Source: Serinus canaria (taxonomy: Eukaryota; Chordata; Aves; Passeriformes; Fringillidae). From it: 64,000 nt of DNA. This document shows positions 1 to 13,257 of the stretch, in pieces. Under the pieces are notes generated by a model. The model made no database searches and was not told the origin of the DNA. It saw only the letters and a list, made by a program, of their open reading frames with translations. The DNA lies in assembly GCF_022539315.1 (NCBI RefSeq), contig NC_066343.1, positions 48,840,205 through 48,904,204 of the forward strand. The letters run 5' to 3'. Each line of letters opens with the position of its first letter. Within the stretch, counting starts at the first letter, position 1. The position numbers and the translations under genes were made by a program.

Positions 1-3000
1 TGAGTTCTGCCATGCAACTGTGCCAAAGCCCACTGTATTTGTGAATTTATATCATCTCTGCCCTAATGGAAAATACTTCAATAAAGCTTTATGTAAAGCA
101 ATCTCCTTCAATAAGAGGGGAAAAAATAAATATAATTCTTCCATTCTGAATATGTATCTACTTGTGTTTACTGCACCTAATAATGCAATACCTTATATTT
201 GCAGATAAGGGTGAGGATGTCTATTTGAAAGCAAAACTGACCTATGTACCTCAGGAAAATTCTTGCCATGATCGTCAAGAAAATGCTTCTCTTTCCCGCT
301 TGTTGTTTCCTACTTTGGATCACTTTGTAACTCCAAGTGTCATATATGTTTTGAATTCCCTGATTTTTAGACTCTGTCTGTTACTCACTGTAAATATGAC
401 TTCTTGAAAAGCAGTTTTCAAATTTTTCTCCCATAATGGATAAAGTGGATAGCTTGTACTGTGTATATTCACTTACTGCAACACGAAACAGAATGGTAAA
501 ATTATTCTTACAGAATGAATAATGTTAGCTCATTTAAGGTTCCTATGTCTTCTTCCAAAATGGTAATTTATATTTTCCTTCACCTTCCTTAAAACTATAA
601 TGTTCTCATTTAAAAGCTAAGTATGAAAAATCATTCTACCACATCTTCCCATGCCATTTATAGATTTACAACCAAAGTAAATTTACACAGCAGTCAGTAT
701 CATTAATGATTCACAAATGAGATGGGTTAGTTCAGTGAACTGTAACAAAGAACACCTTTCTATGTGTCTAGTTAAATGCTCCAACATTCCTTTGTTATGA
801 CCAAAAAATGCAAACCTTATGCATGATTGCAGCTAGGTACACAGGATAAAGCATTACAAATACATCTAGGCAGACAGAACAAAATATAACCATTTCCTCA
901 ATCTTATATTTTTTTCCTTTTTGATTAAAAATGTATCGGCGGGCAAACTTCAAGCTTGGCTGCATGTAGATCATCTAGCTTCAGCTATTCCAGGAATGGA
1001 CAGAGTGATATTGATTAAACTCATGAAAGGGTGAGCTGGCCTTCTTTGTTCCTGAAAACTCTGGCTAAAATCTGCTGGAAAAATAAAACCCAAAGTGGCT
1101 TCTGCAACTGTGACTGCCATTATAGACTGGCAGCATTGTGATTTCACTTGTTAAGCCACTAGTTTGCATAGCCCATAGCTGAAATTAGGCTATAGTTTTC
1201 TTTGACGGGAAGAAGAGGAAGGATATTTTAATGGAAGTGATATTAGTAGTATATAAGGGAAGTTTCTAGAGAGGAAAGTTCAAACAGTAATACTGAGACA
1301 GCTTATCCATTGAAGAAGTTGGAATAGTATTACATGGCTCCATTATTGCATGAAACCTTTATGAAATGAAGAGTTAGAACAGTTCTTAAAATAAATTGGA
1401 AGTTTTTACCCTGGAAGTTTAAAACCAGTGAAGGCCGCATTCCTATCATACATATTTTTTTCCAACCCTTGCATAGAAGCCTAAGAATGTTTGGTAAAAT
1501 TTTCTAGTTCCAATGTCAATTTTCTCTTTTGTGACTTTGTTAAGACAGTCCACAAAAGCACTGAATACAGTAGCAGTTTTGTTACCTAGGTATGTATATA
1601 AGAGAAACTGTATTAAACTGATTTTAGGAATCCTTCTAAAATAGAATTTGCACAAAGCAGAACTGTGCAGATTTATTCAATATCAGAATTACTCAAACCA
1701 AAGCTGAATCAACATTTATAATAAGGTGATTTTACTCAACTTATGGAAATGCTGCTTAAAGGTTGAACCGGAAAGAATGGCACTCATATCCACTGTGGTA
1801 CTCTTGTTACTACACTTTTTTTCCTTACTTGCAGCTGTGTGTCTCAGGTGCTCAAGAGCCCATTTGATTGTTAGGTGCAGAGTTTGTGCTGGCAGCTGGG
1901 CTTTTTATTTTGGTGGGCTTTTTTCACAGAAATCACATGCTATACACACTGCTGAACAAACGTAGTTTGAGTAAAGGAGGAGGAAGTTTGCATCTAGCTA
2001 AGAGGGACTTATGTAATAGTAGCTTCATTGCATTTACTTTAGACTCTCTTCTTTGATCCTTATCCCTAACATGACAGTCAAGGAGGCTATGCTTAATGGC
2101 TCAAAGGTCTAAAAGAATTGATCATGCCAATTCTGTTGTCCTCCATTTTACTTTCACATCACTATGTGACCTCTAACAGGACATTTACCATACAGGAACA
2201 AGCAGTAGCCAGAATGCTTGTCTGATCAGTTTTTCATGCCTTACTGATGTTGTTACCTTCACTGTATGAATTATAGCCTTACACAAGTCATCACACACGA
2301 TGAAGGCTGTTAGCAGATAAACAAGGACCTTATGGGAAATGATAGCTCAAAGGAACTTGATGCTCATATAGACCAAGGGACCACAAATGCTGGGCCTAGT
2401 GATGCAAACTGGAGGATTCTGATGGCAAAAGGTTCACTGAAGCAATTGGAGACCAATGTGGCCTACAGCTGACCACAGCCTGCACCTCTCCCAAATACAC
2501 TTTCTGCAAAGGTCAGTGGTATTGGTGACTCTCACTGCTTGAGAATCCCACCATAGGAAGGATTCTCACAAAGGTGGGCAGCTGCATTCCATAAACTCAA
2601 ATTGGAAGGATTATGGTTACTGGGCAACACCAAAGGCACTGGATGTCATTGTGGCTGCCTGTCCTAGAGAAAAACTGGAGCAGAAACCTAGTATAGGGCA
2701 GTTTCTCAATTAATGCAACGTATAGCATCAAATTAATCCTCATTAATACTGTCCTGTTATTACCGCTGTATCTTTCTATTTAGTGGGTTTAGCATACTTT
2801 TTTAAGGCTAAAATCAGTACTAAGAAAGGAGAGGGGAAAAGTCTTTTTCTGTTGTTCTCTCTTCTATATCTTTTGTGTTCAGAAAGTCTTCCTGAAAAAG
2901 CACACTAAACATTTGAGTCATTTTGGGGCTGCATAAATGTGAATGAGGGTAAATTTACCCCTTTCTCTTTGCAGAAAAAGATGAGTCAGAAAACTAATGT

Positions 3001-6000
3001 TGTATGTCTTGCTTGAGAATCATACACAAGTCTAAATTTGAATTTAAGTTTGGATTCAAAAGCAAAAATAAGTCAGAGATAAGTTGAGGAAACACATCAC
3101 TGAAGGAAATGTGATGAATGGAGGAAAAAATAAAAGCTGTCATAGTTACAATATAGTATCTTACATCTCTATATATGTACAGAGACAGAAAAAGGACATA
3201 CAAGAGGTGATAAAAGCATTTTCTTTTCAAAGCTCCCAAAGCTTTTTCCTAAACCAAGAGCAGAATGCATCATTAACCTAAATTTGGCATTTTAGTTGCC
3301 AATAGCACTTATAAGACTATAGATTACATATTTTCAGTCTAGGTAAAGCCATTGCCAACATACTCAAAAACAGAAATCACTGCTTACTAGAAGACATAGG
3401 TTGCTTACAACCTGGAAAACCTTGTAGTGGAGAGGTTTGCCTTCTAATTTTGCCTTACTTTGATTTTATGCCCACTGCACTTAAAAGTCTTATTTCAATG
3501 CCATGTAAACCCTTGAGCAGATTCTCAATGGCACTTTACTAAATGTACCTGTTAGTAACAAGTTGCCACGTTGACAAATACTATTATCATTTTGGCATGG
3601 CAGAGTTGTACATCCACTCTTCCCTGACACAACCAACTGCATAAACTATACTACAAAGGAGAATTTTGCATTCACAGATTCCTGTTCTCTTATTCCTTTA
3701 TTCTTCTGTCTCACATTTTTTGAGAATACCAGGTATGCAGTCTTCCTTGGTATTTCTGTGGCACTTACTGAATACCCTGAAATTCATCTGTAAGACAAGT
3801 GTGCCAATGTGGGAAGTACAGAGAATCTCAGCCCAAAGTCAGGAAGAATCTCTGTGATCTTCTCATCCATCACGCTGTGATCACTCTGTGATCTTTTTTG
3901 TTAAAGGGGCGATAACTGAGAAGTCTATGAAAGAGTGACATAGAAATGTTAACTTCAGTCCAGGCCCCGTTTGAACTGAACAAGGAGTGATTCTCCTACA
4001 GTCTATAGTGCAAAAGCCTCTAATGAACACGAATACCAAATCAAGCCTAGCAAGTGCCACACTAAAAGCTCATCTAAATTTTATATACTTGGGTTTTGGT
4101 GGAACGGAAAGAAAAAGTGGGTAATCTACTTCTTTAGCCTCTCAGAGCTGCTACTTGCTAAACTATGTGTAGGTCTGTAAAATGTTGGAATTAATCTTGT
4201 AGCCTTACCTCATCCCACAGGCATTTAACAAAGGCAGTATTCTTGAATGCTTGAATTTCAACTAATTATCAGAAATGAGCGAGAGAAAAACAAGACAAAG
4301 AGCACCTGACATGATGGCATGTTAATAATTCACTGAGACATCTAGGATAACATGCTTTCATTACAACATTTCTCATGCTCCAGAAACAGCCTCACTCTTC
4401 TCAGCAGAGGAGATGGAGCACTTGCTGAAAAATGGCAGTTAATAAGTGTGCCACCTGTGTGCAAATCATTTAACCTGTGTAAGTGTGTAAAGGCTTGTTG
4501 CAGCAGGGTTGTATTTTACATGAAAGAATTAGGAGGTTCTTTGCTGCTCTGACTCTCTTTACAGCCTCCAGTTAATTAATCCTGAAAAATGTACATGGAA
4601 ATTTCAAACACGCATCTTTGCACAGTAAGAAAATCTAATGGTGTGCAAGGGCACTCCAGGAAAAGGGTGAGAAATTTTGCCTGACCACACTTCTTCAAGG
4701 GGTCACAATCTTAATTAATTATTTGAATAACATAATTGTGATAGCCTCCTAAAATATATGCATGGCACATTTCGAAAAAAAATTGATTTTTTTTTTTCAA
4801 TTGAAAATTGAAGAATCAAGTTATGCCCCAGACCAAATTCAGAGCAAAGATAACACCCCACCATCCCTGCCCCCCAAAATCTCCTTTGTCAGTGTGCATT
4901 TTCTAAGTAAGGATACATTGGAAAGATGCATTGCCCAGATTATCTCCTAGACTTGCTGTCTTTCTACAAGGTCATCACCATAAGCATCTCTGAAAGTAAC
5001 AAATTTCAGAGTTACTCATGGTACTACAAGGTTAGCGCCTGAGGAAAATTCAGTGATGTTGGTGAGCCTAACTCCTCTTCAGCCAAGGTGAGCGAGTTCT
5101 GTTATAGAATAACGTGTTGAGACAGTAAGAGCTGCTATCTAAAATGCAGCAGTTGAGTGAAACAACCTTGAGGATTTATCCCTTTTACCTTCCTCTGTCT
5201 GCAGCAAGAGGAGAGTGCTGATAAAAATAACAACAAGTTCTGCCTGGGCTCTGCATTTGCTGAGAGATCTAGGCCCCACACCTGCCTGCTCCCTTGGGGT
5301 CACAGGTATCTAGAATATTCTTGACAATGTCAGGGAAGGTCTCCTCATGCCTTTTTGAACTCAAGGGATTTTTTGTTATGTAAAACAACTTACAAGCATC
5401 TAGAATGAAGAACAAAAGCTGGTACTGGCCATTTAGTTATTTCAATACCAAAAAGTAAAATTAGCAAGAGGCATGTTTCAAACAGCAGAACAACTGCAAG
5501 CATGTGTTTCTTCTACTATTCAGGAGATTGCATTAATTTGTATTAAACCAAGAAAAATTATGTGCACAGACAAAGGCAACAAAACTGAGAAAAAAGTCTC
5601 TATTTGTTTCAGAGCAACAGCCCTGGTAACAGAAGTGGCAGTTGCATAAGACGAGTGAAAACATACAAATTGTTTAAAAAATCCACTCTTATGCCAACCC
5701 AAATAATGTTGCTGAGTCACAGAATTCTAAGAAACTCTGCCATCCCTCCTGTAACTGCTTATGTGCCTCATTCAGTTGGTATGTGATATTTCTAAATTTT
5801 TTGAGTGTTGAGTCCTACTGCTTGACAATGTTAATTTTGCTCCACTTCCATTCTTTATGTTTGGTAGTTATGGTTTTAAGCTAATTTATTCCGATTTTGA
5901 AGTGGTGTTACTCTCTTTCCATGCAATTAATTTTATGCCTTCAGTGGGAATACACAGAATGCTTGTGTTTAGCAGAAATGTGCTGTGTACTTTATTGATG

Positions 6001-6661
6001 TTTGAAAGGTTGTGCTGATAAAAAGATTTGAGAAGTTAATACAATGCCTATGAAACCAAAAGAACAGTTTTCTGTTCAGTGAAAAATACAATCAAACTTT
6101 AGGAGATATCTTAAAATGAGCTCACAGGATTCTTTTCCTTTCTGTAGGAAGCTGGTATTGATCAGATATGTACTTGTGGAATGATGGCAGTTATAATCCC
6201 ACAGCAGTTTCTCTGACATTCCTAGAACTAGATTGACATAACTCAGAATTGGCAGAGTTAAAATCAGGCATTCAGCCTTAGAAGGTGACTGTGCTGGGAA
6301 GTGCATGAAGATCCACTCCCTTGGAGCCCTGACTCTAAATAACGCTCTACTATAAAAATATTTAAAGGACTTTTGTTTTTTTAAGACAGCTGGTAGCAGT
6401 TATATTTTCTCCAACAATCTCCTCTATGGTGTTCTAGGTAACAAGAAAGGTTATAAAGAAACTACCAAGCAGATGCACAGAAATTTGTCATCAGTGTCAC
6501 ATTCTTTACTTTGCAAAAGCAAATCTGCCATACATGTGGCAGCATAAGGTGACCTAAAAGTGAATGAAGTGAGAAATTTATTACTTAGCAGTCTTAAAAA
6601 GCAAGATGGAATGTGGATAAAATGGTCTCATTTCCACAGTTAAACTACAGTGAAGTCTGGA
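1..6661. other. AT-rich intergenic DNA, no gene recognised
   Basis: Open frames here are short (under about 85 codons), lie in AT-rich sequence and show no recognisable domain. No CR1 or LTR boundary was seen. Around 2313-2725 a few open stretches look slightly protein-like but change frame and resemble nothing I know. Short A and T runs occur, for example near 4770-4800. Confidence 0.6.
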
Positions 6662-7402
6662 TGTCTTGGTTTGAGAAGACAGGTGTCTGCTAAGGAAAGC
6701 AGGGGAAAAAAAATTCCCTTGAAAAAAAAAAATTTCCCTTGAAATTGAGAACATAAACCCCTTCCAAATTATTACAATTTTGAAATTAAGGGGCTGTCAG
6801 GCAATATCTATGGGAATAGGAATAGCAGTCCTTTATTAGGGAAAAAAACAAAAGTAAAATAAAAACGTAGTAATATAAAACAACACTGACAGAGTCAGAA
6901 TATGACCTGACACCCTGTTGGTCAGGGTATTGGTAGCAGTCTGATTAAATGTTGGCTGCAGTCCTCCTGCAGTGACAGGTGTGGTTCTGTTGAAGCAGTG
7001 ATCCTGTAAAAGGGTGCAGTTTTCCTCTGAAGGTCCAGTGGTGGTGAAGGTGGGCCTGGTCTTCCTCTGGGAATCCAGTGGAAAAGAAGGCTGTACCTCT
7101 GGGAATTCAATGGGAAAAGGCTGCTCTGGTGTTCCAAGTCTCAGATTATATCCAGGCAGGAATGTCTGGCCCCTCCCCCTGGGCGGAGCATGTCCCAATG
7201 GGCTGATGTAATTTTATCAGTCATGCAGTGACACTCAAGGGCCCAGTAACAGAAGATAATTCCCCAAGGGAGGATTGGTTGTGCAAGAGATAAAGAAAAC
7301 TACCCCACCTGGTTTTAACAGGTGGCCCGATTAACAGAAGATAACTGCCCCATCCCTAAGAGATGGCAATAGAATACACACCTCCCTCTGCAACCTAAGA
7401 CA
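6662..7402 (-). mobile_element. Solo LTR of an endogenous retrovirus, 5-bp target duplication
   Basis: A 741-bp element begins TGTCTTGG and ends CCTAAGACA, so it has TG...CA termini that are inverted copies of each other. It is flanked on both sides by CTGGA (6657-6661 and 7403-7407), a perfect 5-bp target-site duplication. Read on the minus strand it has LTR order: a CCAAT box (7274-7278), GC-rich Sp1-like boxes (about 7170-7189), a TATA-like box (7145-7150) and an AATAAA signal (6832-6837). No internal retroviral sequence adjoins, so it is a solo LTR left by LTR-LTR recombination. Five-base duplications are usual for ERVL-type and some other groups, but the family is not certain. A minus-strand frame of about 120 codons (6836-7198) lies wholly inside it and is not believed to be a gene. 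Confidence 0.9.
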
Positions 7403-7987
7403 CTGGACAAACATGATTATGTGTTCTTAAATTCAGCTCAGAGCATACAGCAAAACTGTTGACAATTTCTTCTCAGAGGCAAAGACATCTCTTGCTGTTT
7501 TTTTTTTTTTTTTTTGGTTGGTTTATTGGGTTTTTTAAATTAGAATCTTAGACAGAAATCCCTTATGTTATATTTCTTCTCCCATCTTAAATCAGTGGAA
7601 AACAGCCTCTGAAGTAAGCACCAGCAGAAAGCTTTACGACTCATACACTTCATGGTTAACAATTAATCCCACGTTTGTGATCACTGTATAACAATTCCAT
7701 GTCTGAGTAATTCCCTTGGTAATGCTGAGAGAAACTATTTGTACTGCACATCTTCCATCTTTGTCTACCATCCATTAACTGTAAACTTAAGTATTTCAAA
7801 AGGCAAAAGTCAAATGCAAAGGTCAATGAGTCCTCATTGTGCCAAAATCTCTCTAAGAAGGATTTTAAAAGAGTCTTAGATGATGACGAATATTTGAATC
7901 ATTTATCTAGAAGCAGTATTTATTGATTTTTCTAAGAGCTGTTTAGATTTAGTTCCATATTCTTGTACATGTAAAACAACAGTACAG

Positions 7988-8032
7988 TTTGCATTTCTTT
8001 ACAGTACAGTTTGTACCGTAAAGAAATGCAAA
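7988..8032. repeat. Perfect 15-bp inverted repeat (hairpin)
   Basis: The arm at 7988-8002 is the exact reverse complement of 8018-8032, separated by a 15-base loop. The right arm carries the octamer ATGCAAAT (8025-8032 and the next base). A small foldback with no coding content; its role is unknown. Confidence 0.75.
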
Positions 8033-8538
8033 TTGACTTGTAGGATGGCTGCAACTGGAAGAGAAGGAAAAGATAAAAATCTCCAATATGACAACTGATA
8101 AATAAATTCTATTTTTTTTATCTTGAAACTTCTGTCTGTTTTGGGTCAGAATCAACTGCAGTAAATCTGGCTCCAGATCTAACAGTTTCTTCATTATGCA
8201 TTTTGACCATACTCAAAAACTTCTAAGAAATTATGGATTTTTATTTTTTCCCATTATCTCAAAACAATAATGTCGATATTTTTTTATTCTCTGTAGTATT
8301 TTTTGCATAGTTATAACTATTTATGAGCATATTTTTGTAAATAATGACCAAGAATACTTAGTAAATTTTTCTCAGCCATTAAGGATATCATTAAAACTGT
8401 AAAGTTGTAAAATCTTGTTTAGCAAGTTTTTAATGAACAGGCTCGTGCTATTCAACACAACAGGGAAATGTAGAAAGACCAAAAGCAAAAAAGCAACAGA
8501 TTTTTTTCAAGTATTAGCAAATGATCAATGTTAAAATC

Positions 8539-8640
8539 CCCAAACAAACCAACCAACCAACCAAACCAAACCAGTCCCAAAAACACAAAACAAAAAACCG
8601 CAACAACAACAACAACAAACCAAAATCACAAAACCCAAAG
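8539..8640. repeat. Low-complexity (CCAA)n/(CAA)n tract
   Basis: A run of CAAAC, CCAA and CCAAA units (8541-8573) is followed by about six CAA triplets (8601-8618) within A/C-only sequence. A degenerate microsatellite. Confidence 0.85.
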
Positions 8641-10363
8641 CACCCTGTGATCTTTTTGTAAAATAATTTAGATATCCAAAGCAAACCAGTCCAGCATTTC
8701 CAGTGACATGGAAGAAAAACTAGACACTTAAAATCCAGGAAAGCTGAAGGAGAAGATCAAGATCATGATTAGGGAAGTGAAAGATTTTGATAAGAAGAAT
8801 AGGAAAATCACTCAATTCTAGTAAGTGTAGTGTCAGGAAAACTATTCAAGGCTGAGTAATGGAAGTGACTGAGGTGAAGGCTAGACTTTAGACCTAGATC
8901 ACCTTCAACTCAGCAATAACAGAGACCATACAACAGCAAAAATCTCTCACCATAGATATTTGGATTTGATGAAAGCATTTGAGAGCCTTTATCAAATTTC
9001 TGAACATCATATCTCTGGAACAACTTGGAATATTACTACTTGCTGTCAAAACAAATTAAAAAGGTCAAGGCTTTATATACAGGCACAGAAAGTACTTTTA
9101 AAGGAAACACAATCAGCTAGCTTCAATGTAGAGTTTGATACCAAACTTCCAGTCCCTCACCTCCCACTTTTGATATTTGAGTTGTAATGAAAAATTTGCT
9201 GAGACAGAGTTTGGCGTAGTAACAAACAACAAATTAGGAAACACATTTTTAGTTTCCTGATTGACAGAGCTTTAAAATGAAGAATCCAACAGGTATTAAA
9301 CAAGCAACAAAAGAATCTGAAATGTTGCAAACAGCATAACAATGGTTTATTTAAAAAAAAAAAAAGGTAAATCCAGTGTAAACTCTAGGAGATTCTAACT
9401 GAAGTGCTATTTAAAAGCTAAGAAACATAATTGCCATACATTAAGAGTAAACTATCAGTCAAAGAAGTCATTTTGGAGGAAAAACCAGCACAAGTTGGAA
9501 ATGTACCAAGTGCAATGATTGCCTTAAATTATAATGTCATGAATAAACTCATGATCTTCATTTCTAAGTGCATTACTGCTGAGAACCTAACTCAAGAAAC
9601 AGATAGGTGTCTAAATGTATTTGAAAGAAAATGCCTCAGAAAATTACTTCTAAATCCATTTTGAAACCTTTTGATTTGTCAAGAGTTCAATACATTACTT
9701 TAAGTTACCTGAGAAAGCTGGTAAGGATATATAATTCATGTGAAAATTTCCTGCTGCATGTTTGCCGGGTTATTAGCAGTCAGCTGAAGGAACTCTAGTA
9801 CTGTACAGCATATAATGAGGGCAACTATATGGCACTTCAAGTAAAGGACAAGCAGAAAATAGATGGCAAAATTCATAGCTGGAGTACTAAAAATCTTCAC
9901 AGCCTTCCTCTTTTTCTTTAAAACCTAAGAAGAAACTTTCAAGCCGAAGTTATCAATTTCTACTGGGTAAAATAAACAGATTTCACAAGTATTTCAGAGG
10001 ATGTTACAATTATTTCTTCTAATAACACAGGAGAAAACAAAGCCAAAAGGAAATAAAACCAACAGCATTTTCTTGTAAGAGTCAGCAAAAATTGTAAATG
10101 GGAAATAGTACAATGACTACTAGTTGTTTTGTGCTATTACACTTCCTACTACTGTTGTTTGTATCTGATAAATAATTTTATCTGGTTAGTCCTCCTACAA
10201 ATTTCAAAAGGTTCGGCTGTAGTATATTTAACTTCTCATGCAATCCATCCATTTACAGGAATAATAGCCTAAAAAGTTAATTATTTTTAAAAAGTAAACT
10301 TACTCTTTTGCTTAATCTGTTACATTTGTCCAAAGAAACGCCCCCTCACATTTTTTTCAACAA

Positions 10364-10384
10364 ATTTGCATATCACATTTGCAT
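10364..10384 (+). promoter_or_regulatory. Tandem pair of POU/octamer-like motifs
   Basis: ATTTGCAT occurs at 10364-10371 and again at 10377-10384 as part of a 13-base unit (ATTTGCATATCAC) repeated head to tail. ATTTGCAT is the classical octamer bound by POU-domain factors. A CACCC/KLF-like GCCCCCTCAC lies about 25 bases upstream. No promoter is evident nearby, so an enhancer role is speculation; a chance short duplication is equally possible. Confidence 0.35.
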
Positions 10385-10454
10385 ATCACTCCAGCAATTA
10401 ATTTAGAGATCCTTTTTATGCTGTTTTCTTACAGTTATGTTGTTTCCACCAGGT

Positions 10455-10530
10455 TAAAAACAAAACAAAACAAATCTGTAACACCCCCACCCCAAAACCA
10501 AAACAACCGTAACAAAAAAACCCAAAAACC
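10455..10530. repeat. A/C-rich low-complexity tract
   Basis: Repeating AAAAC and CCCCAAAACC-like words with no coding potential; similar in character to the tracts near 8.6 kb and 40.8 kb. Confidence 0.75.
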
Positions 10531-12739
10531 CCTACTTATATGAAAAGTAAAGTTGAATAATTTAAAGCCATGTTTTTAATGGCAGTCAAGGACAATAACA
10601 GTCTTAAAATCAATATAAAATTTCCTGTCTAAAAGGAGCTTCAACTAAGAAAGCTAAACATCTATATGAAATGCTAAAAATAAGCAAAATATCTAAACAG
10701 TGGCATTATTCTATCTGCAGAGCAGTTTCGGTTGTATTGCTCTTCTGCAAGGCTTGGCAACGTAGCATATAACAGTTGTTTAATCACAGAATCAGAGCAA
10801 GAATTATTCATTGTTAAAATCATAATTTTTTTTTAATTTTTCTTCCCTTCTCCAGCACAGAAACATTTGTTACTCTGGGGAGTGCACAGGGAAGTACATA
10901 CTAGTACACACATTTATAAGAGGACATAAATGTTACTCAACTTGTAACAATTTTTCCAAATAGATCGAAGAAAGGAGTGAATACTGAATCAATTACATCT
11001 ATTCCTACGATGGCAAAGGACGGCAAAGTGCATTGTCATACTTCAAACTGTCAACTTCGGTATTACAGCACTCCATATTTAATGGAGTCTGCAACATATC
11101 CCATTGTTATAATTTCATAGATAGCACTGATAGCAAACCAGTGTGCTGCTTTTGACTCTTGCAGTTTCATAAATGAAAGACAAGTAAAGATAAACTGCTG
11201 TCTGTCAGGAAACAAAGCCCCACAGCAACAAAAAAGAAACACACCCCTACTCCTACAGCCAAAACCTACATGACCTGTGTGTTTGTAAATTAGGAATGTT
11301 TTGTCAAGGTCTATACTCATGTTAAATGAGTATTAATGACTTGCTATATTGCCTCCCTCCTAGGAGAGTATTATGATCTAATGATTAGAGAGATGCCTCT
11401 GCCCAAATTGAGCAAGAAAGACTATATGCCAAAGTCAATGTACAGAATTTATTTAACAGTAAATATTAGGTGAAGAGAGAAAGAAATAGAAAAGAGAGGA
11501 GGGTAGGGGGAAGTGAAGGAAAGAGAGACAGATTAGGCAGAAAGATAATCACCACCCCTGTGGATCTAGTGGTGTGCTGCCTATCCTTTTCTTCTGGGCT
11601 ACTCAGTAATGAGGATGTCTCACAAAACACAGAGTTAAATGGGTTCATGCCTGCCAAGGTATATGTGGGAACACCCAAGCATATTCCCTGTGGGTATATA
11701 TTTGGGCTTCAGTAGTCACAGATTTTATACTCTTAGCCATAGTAGCAAAATCCTTTGGTGATCTTAACAGTGTTTAAGACAATTGTGAGTGGCAGCACTT
11801 GTTTTTCCAAGTTATTTATCTCAAAGGTTGTAAAGTAATATTATGTTCTGTCTTTGATAAAAGATATTTCTAATAGTTGCCATTCCTCAGTATATTGAAT
11901 ATAAAAAGAGGTGAGAAGGGAATAATTTATAGAGAATGACTATCAAGAATATTGTGCAGCTAGGCTCAGAGAAAAACTATCATCCATTATACTTCTGATT
12001 CTGAGAAATATTTTTCCACAATCTGTATGTGAAAGAAGTTAATTTAAGCTTTCTTAGGTCCAAAGAAGGAGTCAGACAGCACAGGCTAAGTCTGACAGAC
12101 ATGTTAAATGATGAAATAAAGCTTTGGTTTCGCTGAAGACTGACACTATAGTAAATGTGGTGAGCCTAACACTGCAGCCTGGCATGCACGTATATCTGCT
12201 CCTTATCTGCAGAAGTTCTTAGCGCATAAAATAAGACGGGCAAAGATGTGAGATGTGCACAGATGCACGGGCAGCTCATGGCCTTCTGCCTATCCCAACT
12301 GCTGCAATGGAAAGTTGCAAAAAAAAGTAAATCAATTACTTTTCCTAGGTGAGCCAAGCAAGGCCTGCTTACAAAAAGTTAACTATCTATTTGCCATCAT
12401 TTTTCCTCAAGAGGCAAAATCACTTGACAAATGTTTAAGGAGTATTCACACTACTTGAGCATTTTCCTCAGTGCGGCCACATAATTTTGAAATCTGTGAG
12501 ACAAAACCAGGTAAAAGACTGATGGCAAAACATTTTTTCCTGGGTGCGGTTTTGGAAGAGTCCACTAGTCTTCTCTCTGCATTACTACTGAAACACTTAA
12601 GCTTACAAAGATACAATTGTCTATCAAAAAAGAAGTATCAAAGAAGATGACCACAAACTCTAGACAGTTAAAGGTATTAAATGTACATTAATTAGAGCTT
12701 TCCTGTTTGGGAGTAAGGAGTATGAGACTGTATTAATTC

Positions 12740-12967
12740 TACATATATAGCTTCTGTGTATATATATATATACACATACATACATACATATATGTATATG
12801 TATATGTATGTTTGTGTGTGCATATTATATATATATATATATATTGAAGAGCATAATATACACACACAAACATACATATACATATATGTATATGTATATG
12901 TATGTTTGTGTGTGTATATTATGCTCTTCAAATATATATATATATATATATATTTGAAGAGCATAAA
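12740..12967. repeat. Nested AT/GT-rich palindromes (microsatellite plus foldback)
   Basis: TA, CATA and GTGT microsatellite words are arranged as inverted repeats. 12844-12931 is a near-perfect 88-base palindrome whose arms each begin with the unique word TTGAAGAGCATAATATACAC. 12921-12964 is a perfect 44-base palindrome that reuses the right end of the first one. A partial direct copy of the same arm lies at about 12791-12825. The open frames on both strands here translate only the repeat and are not genes. Such sequences extrude cruciforms and are prone to deletion and assembly error. Confidence 0.9.
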
Positions 12968-13257
12968 GGAAATTCAACTCAGGTAAAGTACGGGGAAAAC
13001 TGGAAATTGTTAGGGGATCATTACATACATTGAAAGTATTTCAAGACATGCTACTCAGCCAGCGACTGTATTTGCTGAACACTTTCTTGCTTTTACCTTT
13101 AATGGCACACATTTCATACTAAGACAAATGAAATCACATTTAGACAATCTATAATTTTTAATTTAAATTATCTTTCATTGACCTTCCAACAAAGGGATTA
13201 TCTGTTGGAAAATTTTATCGAAATTGGTCTCAAAAAAGAAGTATATCAGTGTTGGCA

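Larger units (their letters stand above)
7403..13257. other. AT-rich intergenic DNA with simple repeats
   Basis: No gene is recognised. The stretch holds an 18-T run (7498-7515), a 15-bp hairpin (7988-8032), an A/C-rich simple repeat (8539-8640), a duplicated octamer motif (10364-10384), another A/C-rich patch (about 10455-10530) and a nested AT/GT palindrome (12740-12967). The last four are listed separately. Open frames are short and low-complexity. Confidence 0.6.

Noticed and set aside
2313..2725. Possible decayed coding relic
   Set aside because: Short open pieces look protein-like but switch frame and match nothing I recognise; chance is the simpler explanation.
6836..7198. 120-codon minus-strand frame
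   Set aside because: It lies entirely within the solo LTR and reads its internal repeated words; not a host gene.
12692..12986. Open frames of 76 and 90 codons made of Tyr/Ile/Val repeats
   Set aside because: They translate the TA/GTAT microsatellite; no biological protein is expected.
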